From assembly GCF_021513275.1 (NCBI RefSeq), contig NZ_CP090978.1:6381001-6445000 (forward strand): a stretch of DNA of 64,000 bases, read 5' to 3'. The DNA comes from Paenibacillus hexagrammi. Its GTDB lineage: Bacteria; Bacillota; Bacilli; Paenibacillales; NBRC-103111. The notes beneath the pieces are model-generated. The model was not told the origin of the DNA, made no database searches, and was given only the letters and a program-made list of their open reading frames with translations. Below, piece after piece: positions 27,514 through 35,902 of this stretch (position 1 is the first letter of the stretch; every line of letters begins with the position of its first letter). The position numbers were made by a program, and so were the translations under genes.

Positions 27514-27609
27514 GTGGAAGTTAAAGATGCATTGCAGACCATGTTCCAGTTTGGAATGTTTATCCTTGCACTTTTAACATACATCGCGATTACTTACAAG
27601 AGAAAGTAA
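27514..27609 (+). CDS. Small holin-like toxin of a type I toxin-antitoxin system
   Basis: 31-aa peptide starting at GTG 27514 (VEVKDALQTMFQFGMFILAL...), preceded by the very strong ribosome site AAAGGAGGTGAGG. It has the layout of the putative holin-like toxin family (Hol-Tox): acidic VEVKDALQ opening, one membrane helix and a short basic tail YKRK. Such peptides insert in and depolarise the membrane when the antisense RNA is absent. It is too short for routine gene finders. The convergent antisense promoter and shared terminators just downstream support the type I assignment. Confidence 0.8.
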   Translation: MEVKDALQTMFQFGMFILALLTYIAITYKRK

Positions 27610-27611
27610 AA

Positions 27612-27650
27612 ACCCACCCCAAGGTTTCAGCGCCGGAGGTGGGTCTTTGT
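27612..27650. terminator. Hairpin shared by toxin mRNA and antisense RNA
   Basis: ACCCACC (27612-27618) pairs with GGTGGGT (27638-27644). On the minus strand it is followed directly by five T, a good terminator for the antisense RNA; on the plus strand the trailing TCTTTGTCCTTTT is weaker. Confidence 0.65.
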
Positions 27651-27693
27651 CCTTTTGACTAGAAGGGATAACCCCATCCAAGCCAATTGTATG

Positions 27694-27722
27694 GCCGAGT
27701 GTTCGTAGCACTCGGTCTTTCT
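27694..27722 (+). terminator. Terminator of the toxin mRNA
   Basis: CCGAGTG / CACTCGG (27695-27701, 27709-27715) followed by TCTTTCTT. Confidence 0.65.
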
Positions 27723-27931
27723 TATAGAAATCATACCATAACTAAAAGACAAAGAAAACACGATAATGAACCTGAATAAGAACCTTACAAACCCTGCACC
27801 GCATAACCGCATCACGGCTGGGACTACTACTATGTGCCTTAAGGTTGTGTGGGTTCGTGAATCCAAGAACGTTATACGACATCAACAGGAGAATAATTTC
27901 ATATAACTCTCAAAGTAAGGGAGAATAAACA

Positions 27932-28237
27932 TTGATTAATAAAAGCCCTCACAGTTGCAACCTAAACATTTGGTACTATCTACCTGACCAAGAATGGAGT
28001 AAGCTTTCTAAGTTATATGAAAGTATGCCAGGCTGGATAGGGTATAAAAATGGAGCTGCATATTGGTTCGGACAAGAAGATGACATATTTATTACAGCTT
28101 CAGTCGAACCGAGCGGATTATCATTTTATGCACAGTTGAATAATAGCGACTGGAATTCTTGGATTGAGAGGTTTAAATCGGAAGCAACAAAAGTATTAGG
28201 TTTTGATGTTGGTGAACCCGAGGATGGTTTTTCGTAA
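27932..28237 (+). CDS. Uncharacterised 101-aa protein in accessory region
   Basis: Open frame from TTG 27932 with GGGAG nine bases upstream. The product is a small soluble, aromatic-rich, acidic protein (WYYLPDQEW, MPGWIGYKNGAAYWFG, FYAQLNNSDWNSW). No family was recognised. Size, aromatic content and AT-rich context resemble orphan immunity or stand-alone accessory proteins, but nothing nearby (no toxin domain) proves that. It has no partner in an obvious operon; the next gene is 520 bases away. Confidence 0.55.
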   Translation: MINKSPHSCNLNIWYYLPDQEWSKLSKLYESMPGWIGYKNGAAYWFGQEDDIFITASVEPSGLSFYAQLNNSDWNSWIERFKSEATKVLGFDVGEPEDGFS

Positions 28238-28759
28238 TATGAGTTAAGTGAAATATCGGATGGGCATTTGACAGAGGTTTATACGCTACGGAGAACGATA
28301 GCTCCATAATAAAAGGCAGTCTACGACTTTATTTTCTAAGTCAAGACTGCCTCTCGTCATTATATGGGGTTAGTCTTTACGGCTAGCATATGCAGAAACT
28401 ATTTTAGTGCAGCGAAGTAATGAGTGTGCCCTTTCGTAAATCCCTCTTTTAAAGCAGCACGGCCCCACATAATACCCCACCATGCAACATAAGTATGAAT
28501 ACGCACGTTTCGCGCCATTCCTATTGCTCGGATGGGTTCAATGGGCGATCTTGTCGTACGTTGAATCGGAAATATTAAAAAATTGTAAAAAATCTAAATA
28601 TTTTTTCAAGTAGATCTTGTAGGATTGTATAGGTTTTCATAGGTAATATGTAATATTTAAAAACATAAACTGTTATATAACTTGACCACAAGTTTACTGA
28701 AAAGGATGAGCCGGCTTGCGGAATACAAGCGGCCGCTCATACGGAGAGGAGGAAGGCAA
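28238..28759. other. AT-rich gap upstream of glnQ
   Basis: Holds the hairpin at 28314-28352. On the minus strand 28399-28518 is a 39-codon frame (MARNVRIHTYVAWWGIMWGR...), open further upstream without a start; it may be the tail of a decayed gene. Left of glnQ, 28560-28680 is extremely AT-rich and contains direct repeats (TTGTAGGATTGTATAGG at 28617-28633, then TTTTCATAGG) that could bind a regulator such as GlnL. Confidence 0.45.
28314..28352. terminator. Hairpin downstream of the 101-aa gene
   Basis: AGGCAGTCT / AGACTGCCT (28314-28322, 28344-28352) encloses an inner GACTT/AAGTC stem. No long T run follows on the plus strand; A residues precede it, so it would end minus-strand transcripts better. 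Confidence 0.55.
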
Positions 28760-29488
28760 TTGATCTTATTTCAGCAAGTAGAGAAGCATTACGGTGATTT
28801 CCATGTGCTCCAAACGATTGACCTGGAGATCAAGCAGGGCGAAGTCGTTGTCGTGGTCGGACCTTCCGGTTCCGGCAAAAGTACGATGCTCCGATGCATC
28901 AATCGGCTGGAGACGATCACAAGCGGGAACCTCATCGTAGACGAGTGCAAGGTGAATGACAGGTCGACGGATATCAACCAGCTGCGGCGGGATATCGGCA
29001 TGGTGTTTCAGCATTTTAACCTGTACCCGCATATGAAAGTGATAGACAACATTACGTTAGCGCCGATGAAGGTGCGGGGCATGAGCAAGAAGGAAGCCGA
29101 AGAAATTGCCATGCATTACTTGGAAAAGGTCGGTATCCAGGAAAAAGCACATAGCTTCCCATCCCAGCTGTCCGGCGGACAGCAGCAGCGTGTGGCGATT
29201 GCCCGGGGACTTGCGATGAAGCCGAAGATTATGCTGTTTGACGAGCCGACGTCAGCCCTTGACCCCGAGATGGTGGGAGAGGTGCTGGATGTCATGAAGA
29301 CGTTGGCGCGGGAAGGCATGACGATGGTCGTAGTGACGCATGAGATGGGATTTGCCCGTGAGGTTGCCGATAAAGTGGTATTTATGGACAAGGGACAGAT
29401 CATGGAGGTGTCTCCTCCGGAGGAATTTTTCTCAAATCCCAAGGTGGAGAGAGCCCAGTTGTTTTTACAGCGTGTTTTGCAGCACTAA
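28760..29488 (+). CDS. glnQ: Glutamine ABC transporter ATP-binding protein
   Basis: 242-aa ATPase of the polar amino acid importer family. Walker [10 protein letters not shown], signature [16 protein letters not shown], Walker [17 protein letters not shown] and the H-loop [10 protein letters not shown] are all intact. Start TTG 28760 follows GAGAGGAGGAAGG at proper spacing; an earlier in-frame codon at 28682 lacks a ribosome site and adds a non-homologous leader. The gene order Q-H-M-P is that of the Bacillus glutamine operon, and glnKL follow. Confidence 0.93.
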   Translation: MILFQQVEKHYGDFHVLQTIDLEIKQGEVVVVVGPSGSGKSTMLRCINRLETITSGNLIVDECKVNDRSTDINQLRRDIGMVFQHFNLYPHMKVIDNITLAPMKVRGMSKKEAEEIAMHYLEKVGIQEKAHSFPSQLSGGQQQRVAIARGLAMKPKIMLFDEPTSALDPEMVGEVLDVMKTLAREGMTMVVVTHEMGFAREVADKVVFMDKGQIMEVSPPEEFFSNPKVERAQLFLQRVLQH

Positions 29489-29514
29489 TTTATACATAGG
29501 GGAGAGATAGGTAG

Positions 29515-30394
29515 ATGATGAAGAAAAAAATGGTATGCAGGCAGTTTGGCGCTCGTATGCGCAGCGGTCATGGTAATCTCGGGTTGCGGTAGCAGCTCTA
29601 CTGCAGGAAATAAAGATGCTGGGGCTAGCAGTCCGGCGGCAAGCAGCACGCCAAGCGGCGGAAAGGCATCAGGCTCCGCATCCGCTCTGGATGAAATCAA
29701 AAGCAGAGGTAAGCTGGTTGTCGGCGTGAAATACGATACGAAGCTGTTTGGTCTGAAGAACCCAACTAGCGGTGAGGTGGAAGGCTTCGATGTCGATATC
29801 TCTAAAGCTCTAGCGAAGCAAATTCTCGGGGATGAGAACAAAATCGAGTTTAAAGAAGTAACCTCTAAAACAAGGATTCCTATGCTTGATAATAAAGAAA
29901 TCGATATGATCGTGGCTACCATGACCATTACGGAGGACCGTAAGAAGCAGGTCGATTTCTCTGATATCTACTTTAAAGCGGGACAGTCCCTGCTCGTGAA
30001 AAAGGGCAGCCCGATCAAAAGCGTAGCTGACGTGAAAAAAGGCACGAAGGTACTAGCTGTTAAAGGCTCCACTTCCGTCAAGAACATCAAAGAAAAGTCC
30101 CCGGACGCAACGATTCTGGAATTTGACAACTATCAGGATGCATTCAGCGCATTAAAAGCCGGTCAAGGAGACACGCTGACTACGGACAATGCGATTCTCT
30201 ACGGTATGATGGCGCAGGATCCTGGCTATGAAGTTGTAGGTGAGCCGTTCACGGATGAGCCTTACGGCATCGCGATGAAAAAGGGCGAAAGCGCTTTGGT
30301 GGATGCGGTCAACAAAGGACTTAAGACACTGCACGACAACGGCGAATATGACAAGATTTATAAGAAGTGGATTGGCGCTGAGCCGACGAAATAA
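29515..30394 (+). CDS. glnH: Glutamine-binding lipoprotein (one frameshift)
   Basis: Periplasmic-type binding protein (SBP_bac_3) anchored as a lipoprotein. ATG 29515 with GGGGAGAG upstream opens a frame that stops early; one A too many in the A7 run 29524-29530 throws it off. Removing it gives MMKKKWYAGSLALVCA followed by the lipobox ISGC (Cys24) and the SBP_bac_3 fold (GKLVVGVKYDTKLFGLKNP, GFDVDISKALAKQILG, DMIVATMTITEDRKKQVDFS), 292 aa. Without the repair the signal peptide would be missing. It delivers glutamine or a related amino acid to GlnMP. Confidence 0.88.
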
Positions 30395-30466
30395 GCGGGT
30401 AATCAGGAGGAGTCGGGTGGCTTAGGCCGCCCTTCTTCTATATACACCGATAAGGAGGGAAGGCAG

Positions 30467-31120
30467 ATGCCGGATTTCTCTATTTTCACGGGATATTGGG
30501 ATGTCTACATGAAGGGCTTCGGCAATACCATCCTGTCCAGTATCATCGCTTTGGCGGGGAGTTTTGTGTTGGGTACGATCATTGCTGTCTTTCGTATCTC
30601 GTCCGTTAAGCCATTGCGCTGGCTGGGTACGATTTATGTAGAGTTTATCCGCAATATTCCATTGATGCTGGTTGTGTTTGTTTTTTTCTACGGGCTTCCG
30701 TCCATAGGAGTAACGTTAAGTGGTTTTGTATGCGGTACAACAGGTCTAGCCGTCTATACGGCATCCTTTATCGCGGAAGCGATTCGAGCGGGCATTATGT
30801 CCGTTCCCAAGGGGCAGATGGAAGCGGCTCAGTCTTCAGGCCTGACTTATGTGCAGGCGATGAGGTATGTCATTTTACCGCAGGCGATCAAGATTGTGAT
30901 CCCGCCCCTCAGCAACCAGTTCATTAATCTGGTGAAAAATTCTTCCGTCCTCGGCGTGTTCGCGGGCATGGATTTGATGTACTTCGCCGACCAGGTGGCC
31001 AGCGATACTTACGCAACCTTTGACACTTACATCTTTGTTGCGGCGCTGTATCTGGTTCTTACGCTTCCACTAAGCTATGGAGCGCTCCGTTTGGAACGTC
31101 GGTTGGCTCGAACCAACTAA
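30467..31120 (+). CDS. glnM: Glutamine ABC transporter permease
   Basis: 217-aa membrane subunit of the HisM/GlnP type with about five membrane segments. The EAA motif region AAQSSGLTYVQAMRYVILPQAI sits near residue 125, and IRNIPLMLVVFVFFYGLP is the family's typical second loop. ATG 30467 follows TAAGGAGGGAAGG. Pairs with the second permease at 31456, from which it is separated by an unusual 335-base repeat-bearing spacer. Confidence 0.92.
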   Translation: MPDFSIFTGYWDVYMKGFGNTILSSIIALAGSFVLGTIIAVFRISSVKPLRWLGTIYVEFIRNIPLMLVVFVFFYGLPSIGVTLSGFVCGTTGLAVYTASFIAEAIRAGIMSVPKGQMEAAQSSGLTYVQAMRYVILPQAIKIVIPPLSNQFINLVKNSSVLGVFAGMDLMYFADQVASDTYATFDTYIFVAALYLVLTLPLSYGALRLERRLARTN

Positions 31121-31455
31121 GGGGGCGAACCGTCCTGGATGGGGCAAACGTGCAGAGCATGCTAAGTAGGCAAACTGGGCAAAACGTGTGACGTATGCAA
31201 AACGTGCGACGTGTGTAAACCGTGCAAAGTGTTCAAAGCGTACGCCTTATGGGGCTCTGAAAACCGCCAAATCGTAGCGACAGAACGTGTGCTCGGAATT
31301 CACGAAGGCTGAGACAACGTGAAGTTAATCGGCAATGCGGCGGCAGTGCTGTGGCGATCGAAGGCAGAGCAGCGCGCACGCTCGATGGATATGCCTGATG
31401 CATCAGCATGGGGGCGCGAGCTGAATACGCGTAATGAAGAGAGGAGGGAGTTTCC
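31121..31455 (+). other. Repeat-bearing spacer between the two permease genes
   Basis: 335 bases inside what is otherwise a tight operon. Its left part is a decaying 18-bp tandem repeat (31143-31249). The right part (31250-31455) has no recognised element apart from the ribosome site of the next gene. No convincing gene. Confidence 0.6.
31178..31249 (+). repeat. Four diverged 18-bp tandem repeats
   Basis: Units start at 31178, 31196, 31214 and 31232; the first two are GGCAAAACGTGTGACGTA and TGCAAAACGTGCGACGTG, the others progressively diverged. An outlying unit begins at 31143. Core CAAAACGTGYGACGT. Confidence 0.75.
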
Positions 31456-32106
31456 GTGGACATCACTCACGCTTTTTCCAGTGATAATATCAAGTTTATA
31501 TTAGAAGGATTTCTGGTTACGTTAGAAGTCGCTTTTATTTCCATTGTGCTGAGCTTTGTGCTTGGAAGCGTTGTCGGGACACTTCGCTATACGAAGCTGC
31601 CGGTTGTTTCGCAGGTACTGGGCGTACTTGTGGAGCTGATTCGTAACCTGCCTTTGCTGCTCATTATATTTTTTGCCCGGTTCGCGCTTCCGGATATTGG
31701 CATTAAGCTGGGGCCGATGAATGCGGCGATCGTTGCGTTAACCTTATTTGAAGGCGCCATGATATCGGAGATTGTCCGCAGCGGTCTGGCTTCGATTCAT
31801 AAAGGCCAAATTGAGGCGGCGCGCTCTTCGGGGCTTAGCTATACACAGACGCTCTGGCATATTGTGCTTCCGCAAGGTTTGAGGCGAATGGTGCCCCCGC
31901 TCGTCAGTCAATTTATTTCACTGCTGAAGGATACCTCGTTGGCGATTGTCATTTCGCTTCCGGAGCTGATGCATCATTCCAAAATTGTCATCGGCCAAAG
32001 CTACAGCTACACCATTCCGGTTCTCGCTATGGCAGCCTGTCTGTACTTTGTAGTGAACTACTTGCTGTCGCTTGCTGCGAGAAGAATGGAAACCAAATTC
32101 GCGTGA
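31456..32106 (+). CDS. glnP: Glutamine ABC transporter permease, second subunit
   Basis: 216-aa HisM-type permease with about five membrane segments, motif ELIRNLPLLLIIFFARFALP and EAA region AARSSGLSYTQTLWHIVLPQGL. Start GTG 31456 is preceded by GAGAGGAGGGAG. Last gene of the importer; a terminator follows at 32167-32197. Confidence 0.92.
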   Translation: MDITHAFSSDNIKFILEGFLVTLEVAFISIVLSFVLGSVVGTLRYTKLPVVSQVLGVLVELIRNLPLLLIIFFARFALPDIGIKLGPMNAAIVALTLFEGAMISEIVRSGLASIHKGQIEAARSSGLSYTQTLWHIVLPQGLRRMVPPLVSQFISLLKDTSLAIVISLPELMHHSKIVIGQSYSYTIPVLAMAACLYFVVNYLLSLAARRMETKFA

Positions 32107-32166
32107 AGCTTGAAGAAAGCCTTGCTAATCCTTCCTTGGATGCAACGAACCTTATTTGAATAACAA

Positions 32167-32197
32167 GCTGGCGCCGGTAGAAGGCGTTGGCTTTTTT
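32167..32197 (+). terminator. Rho-independent terminator of glnQHMP
   Basis: GCTGGCGCC / GGCGTTGGC (32167-32175, 32183-32191) pairs over nine base pairs with three G-U, followed by six T. Confidence 0.8.
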
Positions 32198-32400
32198 CTT
32201 TTATGATTCGTAGGAGGCCCTTGAAATAGAGTCAAATCCGCCTCCAAGTCGAGGCATTAAGTGGTGTTATTTTGCGAGAAATCATTGCACCTCTTCAAGG
32301 CAAACCTTGTTACAATAGAGGGAGGACGAAGGACGAGGGCGATGCATGCAGCCCTTTATTGCCCATAGGTCAATAGAGTCGTAGAGGAGGGGGATATTCA

Positions 32401-33684
32401 GTGTCTATTTACTTGAAAAAAGACGGCATGCAAATGCTCCTCGTCGCACTCCTGACAGCTATTGCAGGCGAGTTTAAGATCATGCCCTTTAGCGGGGAGG
32501 TCTTTCGCATCGGACTGGGGAGCAGCGCGTTTTTATTATGCTTGCTGCTGCTGAAGCATTTGCCGTATGTGCTGACGGGGATTGTAACCGGAATCAGTGT
32601 GATTCTATTTCGGACATGCGAGGATGCCGTTGTATTGGGTGGCAAGTTCGAGTCGAATCATGCGCTTCAGGTTCATTTTTCGGCAGCGCTCTATTATGTG
32701 GTGTTTGCAGCTATCCTAAGCTTTATGAAATATACGCTTCATCGTGTGCATCCCTTGATTCTGGGCACTTTTATTTCGGTAGCGGACCTGCTGTCGAATG
32801 AATCTGAGCTTCTGGTGCGAAGCCTGATCTTCCATCTGCCGTTTATGTACCCGGGCCAATGGCTGGTGATCGTGGTTACTGCTGTGGTGCGGAGCTTCTT
32901 TGTAGTGGGGATTTACAGCAGCATCTCGATCAGTCAGATGAGAGAGCTGCATGCGGAGCAGCAGAAGCATTTGGAGCATTTGCTGAGCACGAACAGCGGC
33001 TTGTACGGCGAAGTGTTTTATTTGCGTAAATCGATGAATACGATTGAACAAATCACTGCGAAAAGCCACGATCTTTACGGCAAGGCCGGAAAAGCAGGAG
33101 ATCGCGAAGTGGCACGCTCTATTTTGGAAATTACACAACAGATTCATGAAGTGAAAAAAGATTCCCAACGAATTCTAGCCGGACTGCTGAAATTGTTCGA
33201 CAAAGAAACCGCTCCGGATATGAGGCTTTCCGAGGTCTTGGAGTTTGTGGTGCGCTCCAACAAGAAGTACAGCGGTATGCTTGGCAAGAAGATTCAATTT
33301 CACATGCAGCTGCAGACGGACTATGGAACACTGCAGCATATTCCGCTGCTGACGGTCCTTAATAACTTGGTGGCGAATGCCGTAGAAGCCGTCGAGGAGC
33401 AGGGGGCGATTCGGATCGAGGCGCATGAGCGTGAGGATATGACGATTCTGATCGTGGCTGACAACGGCGACGGCATTGCGGAGCAGGAGAAGGCGCTCGT
33501 TTTTGAGCCGGGCTATACCACGAAATACAACATAGAGGGAATTGCGGCAACTGGAATTGGCTTGTCTCATGTCCGGGATATTGTGGAGTCGTTTGGCGGG
33601 AGGATTTCGCTAGAGAGCTCCCCGGGTAAGGAGACGATATTCGCCGTCGAGCTGAGGACGGATGTCATCAGGAAAGGGGAGTAA
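32401..33684 (+). CDS. glnK: GlnK-type sensor histidine kinase for glutamine
   Basis: 427-aa membrane kinase matching Bacillus GlnK (YcbA). Six hydrophobic segments in residues 10-175 are followed by a coiled dimerisation helix. The phospho-acceptor His lies in QIHEVKKDSQRI, the Spo0B/CitA-type box. The HATPase domain has NNLVANAVEAVEEQGAI, DNGDGIAEQE and TGIGLSHVRDI. GTG 32401 follows AGAGGAGGGGG. It is followed six bases later by glnL. In Bacillus this pair activates glutamine utilisation genes; here the adjacent glnQHMP operon is the obvious target. Confidence 0.9.
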   Translation: MSIYLKKDGMQMLLVALLTAIAGEFKIMPFSGEVFRIGLGSSAFLLCLLLLKHLPYVLTGIVTGISVILFRTCEDAVVLGGKFESNHALQVHFSAALYYVVFAAILSFMKYTLHRVHPLILGTFISVADLLSNESELLVRSLIFHLPFMYPGQWLVIVVTAVVRSFFVVGIYSSISISQMRELHAEQQKHLEHLLSTNSGLYGEVFYLRKSMNTIEQITAKSHDLYGKAGKAGDREVARSILEITQQIHEVKKDSQRILAGLLKLFDKETAPDMRLSEVLEFVVRSNKKYSGMLGKKIQFHMQLQTDYGTLQHIPLLTVLNNLVANAVEAVEEQGAIRIEAHEREDMTILIVADNGDGIAEQEKALVFEPGYTTKYNIEGIAATGIGLSHVRDIVESFGGRISLESSPGKETIFAVELRTDVIRKGE

Positions 33685-33689
33685 AGAGG

Positions 33690-34598
33690 ATGCAGCGATA
33701 TGGAATTGTCGACGATGATGCCGTCAGCAGGGTGATGCTGCAGCGGATTATCGAGAAAGCAGAGCTTGGCGAAGTCGTCTGCTCGGCTGGAAGTGGCAGA
33801 GAAGGTGAGAAGGCGATTCTGAACGCGCAGCCGGATGTAGTGCTGATTGATTTGCTTATGCCGGATCAGGATGGGATCGAGACGATTCTGCGGCTGAAGG
33901 ATCACGGCTATGCGGGGAAGTACGTGATGATCTCACAAATCGAGAACAAGGAAATGATCGGTAAGGCTTATTTGGCCGGTATTGAATTCTATATTCAGAA
34001 GCCGATCAACCGTGTTGAAGTAGAGGCTGTACTCACGAAGATCAACGAGCAGTGTACCATCAGCCGATCCCTGAATGAGATTAAAGAATCGCTGACAAAG
34101 CTGGGCGGTTTGGGCGCAGGAACGCAAGCAGCCGGAAGGAGGAAAAGATCGGCGCGGGAATGGATTCAGCCTATTCTGATGGATATGGGCATTGTCGGCG
34201 AGAGCGGAAGCCGCGATTTGACGGAAATTATCGAGCATCTGCTTCGCTGGCATAAGGATGACAGTATACCTTCGCTTAAAGAGCTGTATGAGGCTGCGGC
34301 GCGCATGCATAGAGACGAGGAGCAGGAGATTGAGAAGGAAGGCAAAGCCGTAGAGCAGCGGATTCGTCGAACGGTGTCTGCAGCGCTATCCAATATAGCG
34401 GGTATTGGATTGACAGACTATAGCAACGCCAAATTTGAGCATTATGCTCCGCTCTATTTTGATTTTCAGGATGTGCGCATGAAGATGAAAGAAATGGACG
34501 AGGGCTTGAAGCAGGAGAAGGGCAAAGTGAATATCAAGAAATTCATCCAGGTGCTCTATCTGGAAGTGCTGGATAGATCGAAGAACGAAGGGCTGTGA
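33690..34598 (+). CDS. glnL: GlnL-type response regulator with YcbB domain
   Basis: 302-aa regulator. The receiver (1-120) has the Asp in VLIDLLMPDQDGIE and the Lys in YIQKPINR. The C-terminal half is the YcbB-type DNA-binding region (DLTEIIEHLLRWHKDDSIPS, then VNIKKFIQVLYLEVLDRSK). ATG 33690 follows GGGGAGTAAAGAGG. Forms an operon with glnK. Confidence 0.9.
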   Translation: MQRYGIVDDDAVSRVMLQRIIEKAELGEVVCSAGSGREGEKAILNAQPDVVLIDLLMPDQDGIETILRLKDHGYAGKYVMISQIENKEMIGKAYLAGIEFYIQKPINRVEVEAVLTKINEQCTISRSLNEIKESLTKLGGLGAGTQAAGRRKRSAREWIQPILMDMGIVGESGSRDLTEIIEHLLRWHKDDSIPSLKELYEAAARMHRDEEQEIEKEGKAVEQRIRRTVSAALSNIAGIGLTDYSNAKFEHYAPLYFDFQDVRMKMKEMDEGLKQEKGKVNIKKFIQVLYLEVLDRSKNEGL

Positions 34599-34686
34599 CC
34601 CCCCCCAGTGAATTGGAAACCACGGATTGTTTTTAGTACACTGAAAGTATACATGTGTCTCGCAATTGAATAGAGGGGGAGTACAG

Positions 34687-35678
34687 GTGGGGGTATTTAG
34701 GGCGCTTCAAGCAAGCCGATCTGAGAGTGAATTTTCTTTGCAGGTGAACGAAATGGAGCTGGATAACCTGCCGCAAGGCGAAGTGACCATCCGGGTCCGT
34801 TACTCTGGTGTGAATTACAAGGATGCACTGGCTTGCAGCCCGCAAGGCCGCGTTGTGCGCACCTACCCGATGGTGCCGGGCATCGACGCGGCGGGCACAG
34901 TTGTCGCTTCCAGCGACAGCCGGTACCGCGAAGGCGACGACGTGCTCGTGACCGGCTTCGAGCTCGGCACGGGCCATTTCGGCGGATTCAGCGAGTACGT
35001 CCGCCTCCCTGCCAACTGGCTCGTGCCTCTCCCCCTGGCCTCACACACCGCGAGGCCATGATTCTCGGCACGGCCGGCTTTACGGCGGCGCTGTCGATCC
35101 ATCGCTTGCAGCAAAACGGCCTCAGCCCGGGGCAAGGGCCCGTGCTTGTGCGCGGCGCCACCGGCGGCGTAGGCAGCCACGCGGTGGCGATGCTGGCCCG
35201 CCTCGGCTGCGAGGTCGAGGCGAGCACGGGGAAGCCTGCGGAGCACGGCTACCTGCTCGAGCTTGGCGCGAGCCGCGTGCTCGCGCGGGAGGAGCTGACG
35301 CCCGCGTCCGGCAAGCCGCTCGAGGCGATGCGCTGGACCGGGGCCGTGGACCCGGTGGGAGGCGCGTCGCTAGCGCCGCTGCTGGGCCAGATGCGCTACG
35401 GCAGCGCGGTAGCCGTGAGCGGCCTCACAGGAGGAGCGGACTTCGCCGCTTCGGTATATCCCTTCATCCTGCGCGGCGTCAGCTTGATCGGGATTGATTC
35501 AGTCTATTGTCCGATGCCGCTTCGTGAGGAATTGTGGAAGCAGATGGCATCGGCAATCAAGCCTGCCCGCTTGGACGGCATGGTTCATAGTGAGATTGGG
35601 CTGGAGGATATCCCCACAGCGGCAGAACAGCTGCTGAAGGGCGGGATTCGGGGACGCGTGCTTGTTCGGCTCTCCTGA
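34687..35678 (+). CDS. YhdH/YhfP-family quinone oxidoreductase (one frameshift)
   Basis: Zinc-free medium-chain dehydrogenase related to YhdH, YhfP and AcuI (acrylyl-CoA reductase), NADPH-dependent. The N-terminal GroES-like part has VRYSGVNYKDALA and GIDAAGTVVAS. The nucleotide-binding half has VRGATGGVGSHAVAML. The frame breaks at the C5 run 35031-35035; one more C joins ANWLVPLP to PGLTHREAMILGTAGFTA and gives 330 aa, the family length. Start GTG 34687 follows GAGGGGGAG. The second half is very GC-rich compared with the neighbours. The physiological substrate is unknown. Confidence 0.88.
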
Positions 35679-35902
35679 GGGCCGCAGAGACAGATGAGCA
35701 ATGGACGTTTTGAATCGGCACAATGCGTCAGCAGCATGAAATGTACTTAGTGTGACCGGTGAATGCGGCACTATGAGCGGTTAGGAGTATGATACTAAAC
35801 GAGGCGACGAAGATGCGCGGATCGTCGGATCCGGGACGAACCCACCATTATGAAGCTTTCCGTCGCGATATCAGCAAAACACAGGATAGGAGGAAGCATA
35901 CT

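Larger units (their letters stand above)
27606..27729 (-). ncRNA. Predicted antisense RNA antitoxin overlapping the toxin 3' end
   Basis: On the minus strand an extended -10 TGGTATGAT (TATGAT at 27735-27730) would start an RNA near 27723. It passes a CCGAGTG/CACTCGG hairpin and ends at the ACCCACC/GGTGGGT hairpin followed by TTTTT (27612-27608). If the toxin mRNA runs to the hairpin at 27695-27715, the two RNAs overlap by about 110 bases at their 3' ends, as in txpA/RatA and bsrG/SR4. The RNA is predicted, not observed. Confidence 0.55.

Noticed and set aside
29546-30394. glnH starting at TTG 29546 without frameshift
   Set aside because: No ribosome site precedes it and the lipoprotein signal would lose its basic start; the A7 run explains the break.
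31143-31249. CRISPR-like array
   Set aside because: Units are contiguous 18-mers without spacers and diverged, and no cas genes are present.
35000-35300. Several overlapping frames in the GC-rich part of the quinone oxidoreductase gene
   Set aside because: High GC suppresses stop codons; only the plus-strand frame carries dehydrogenase motifs.
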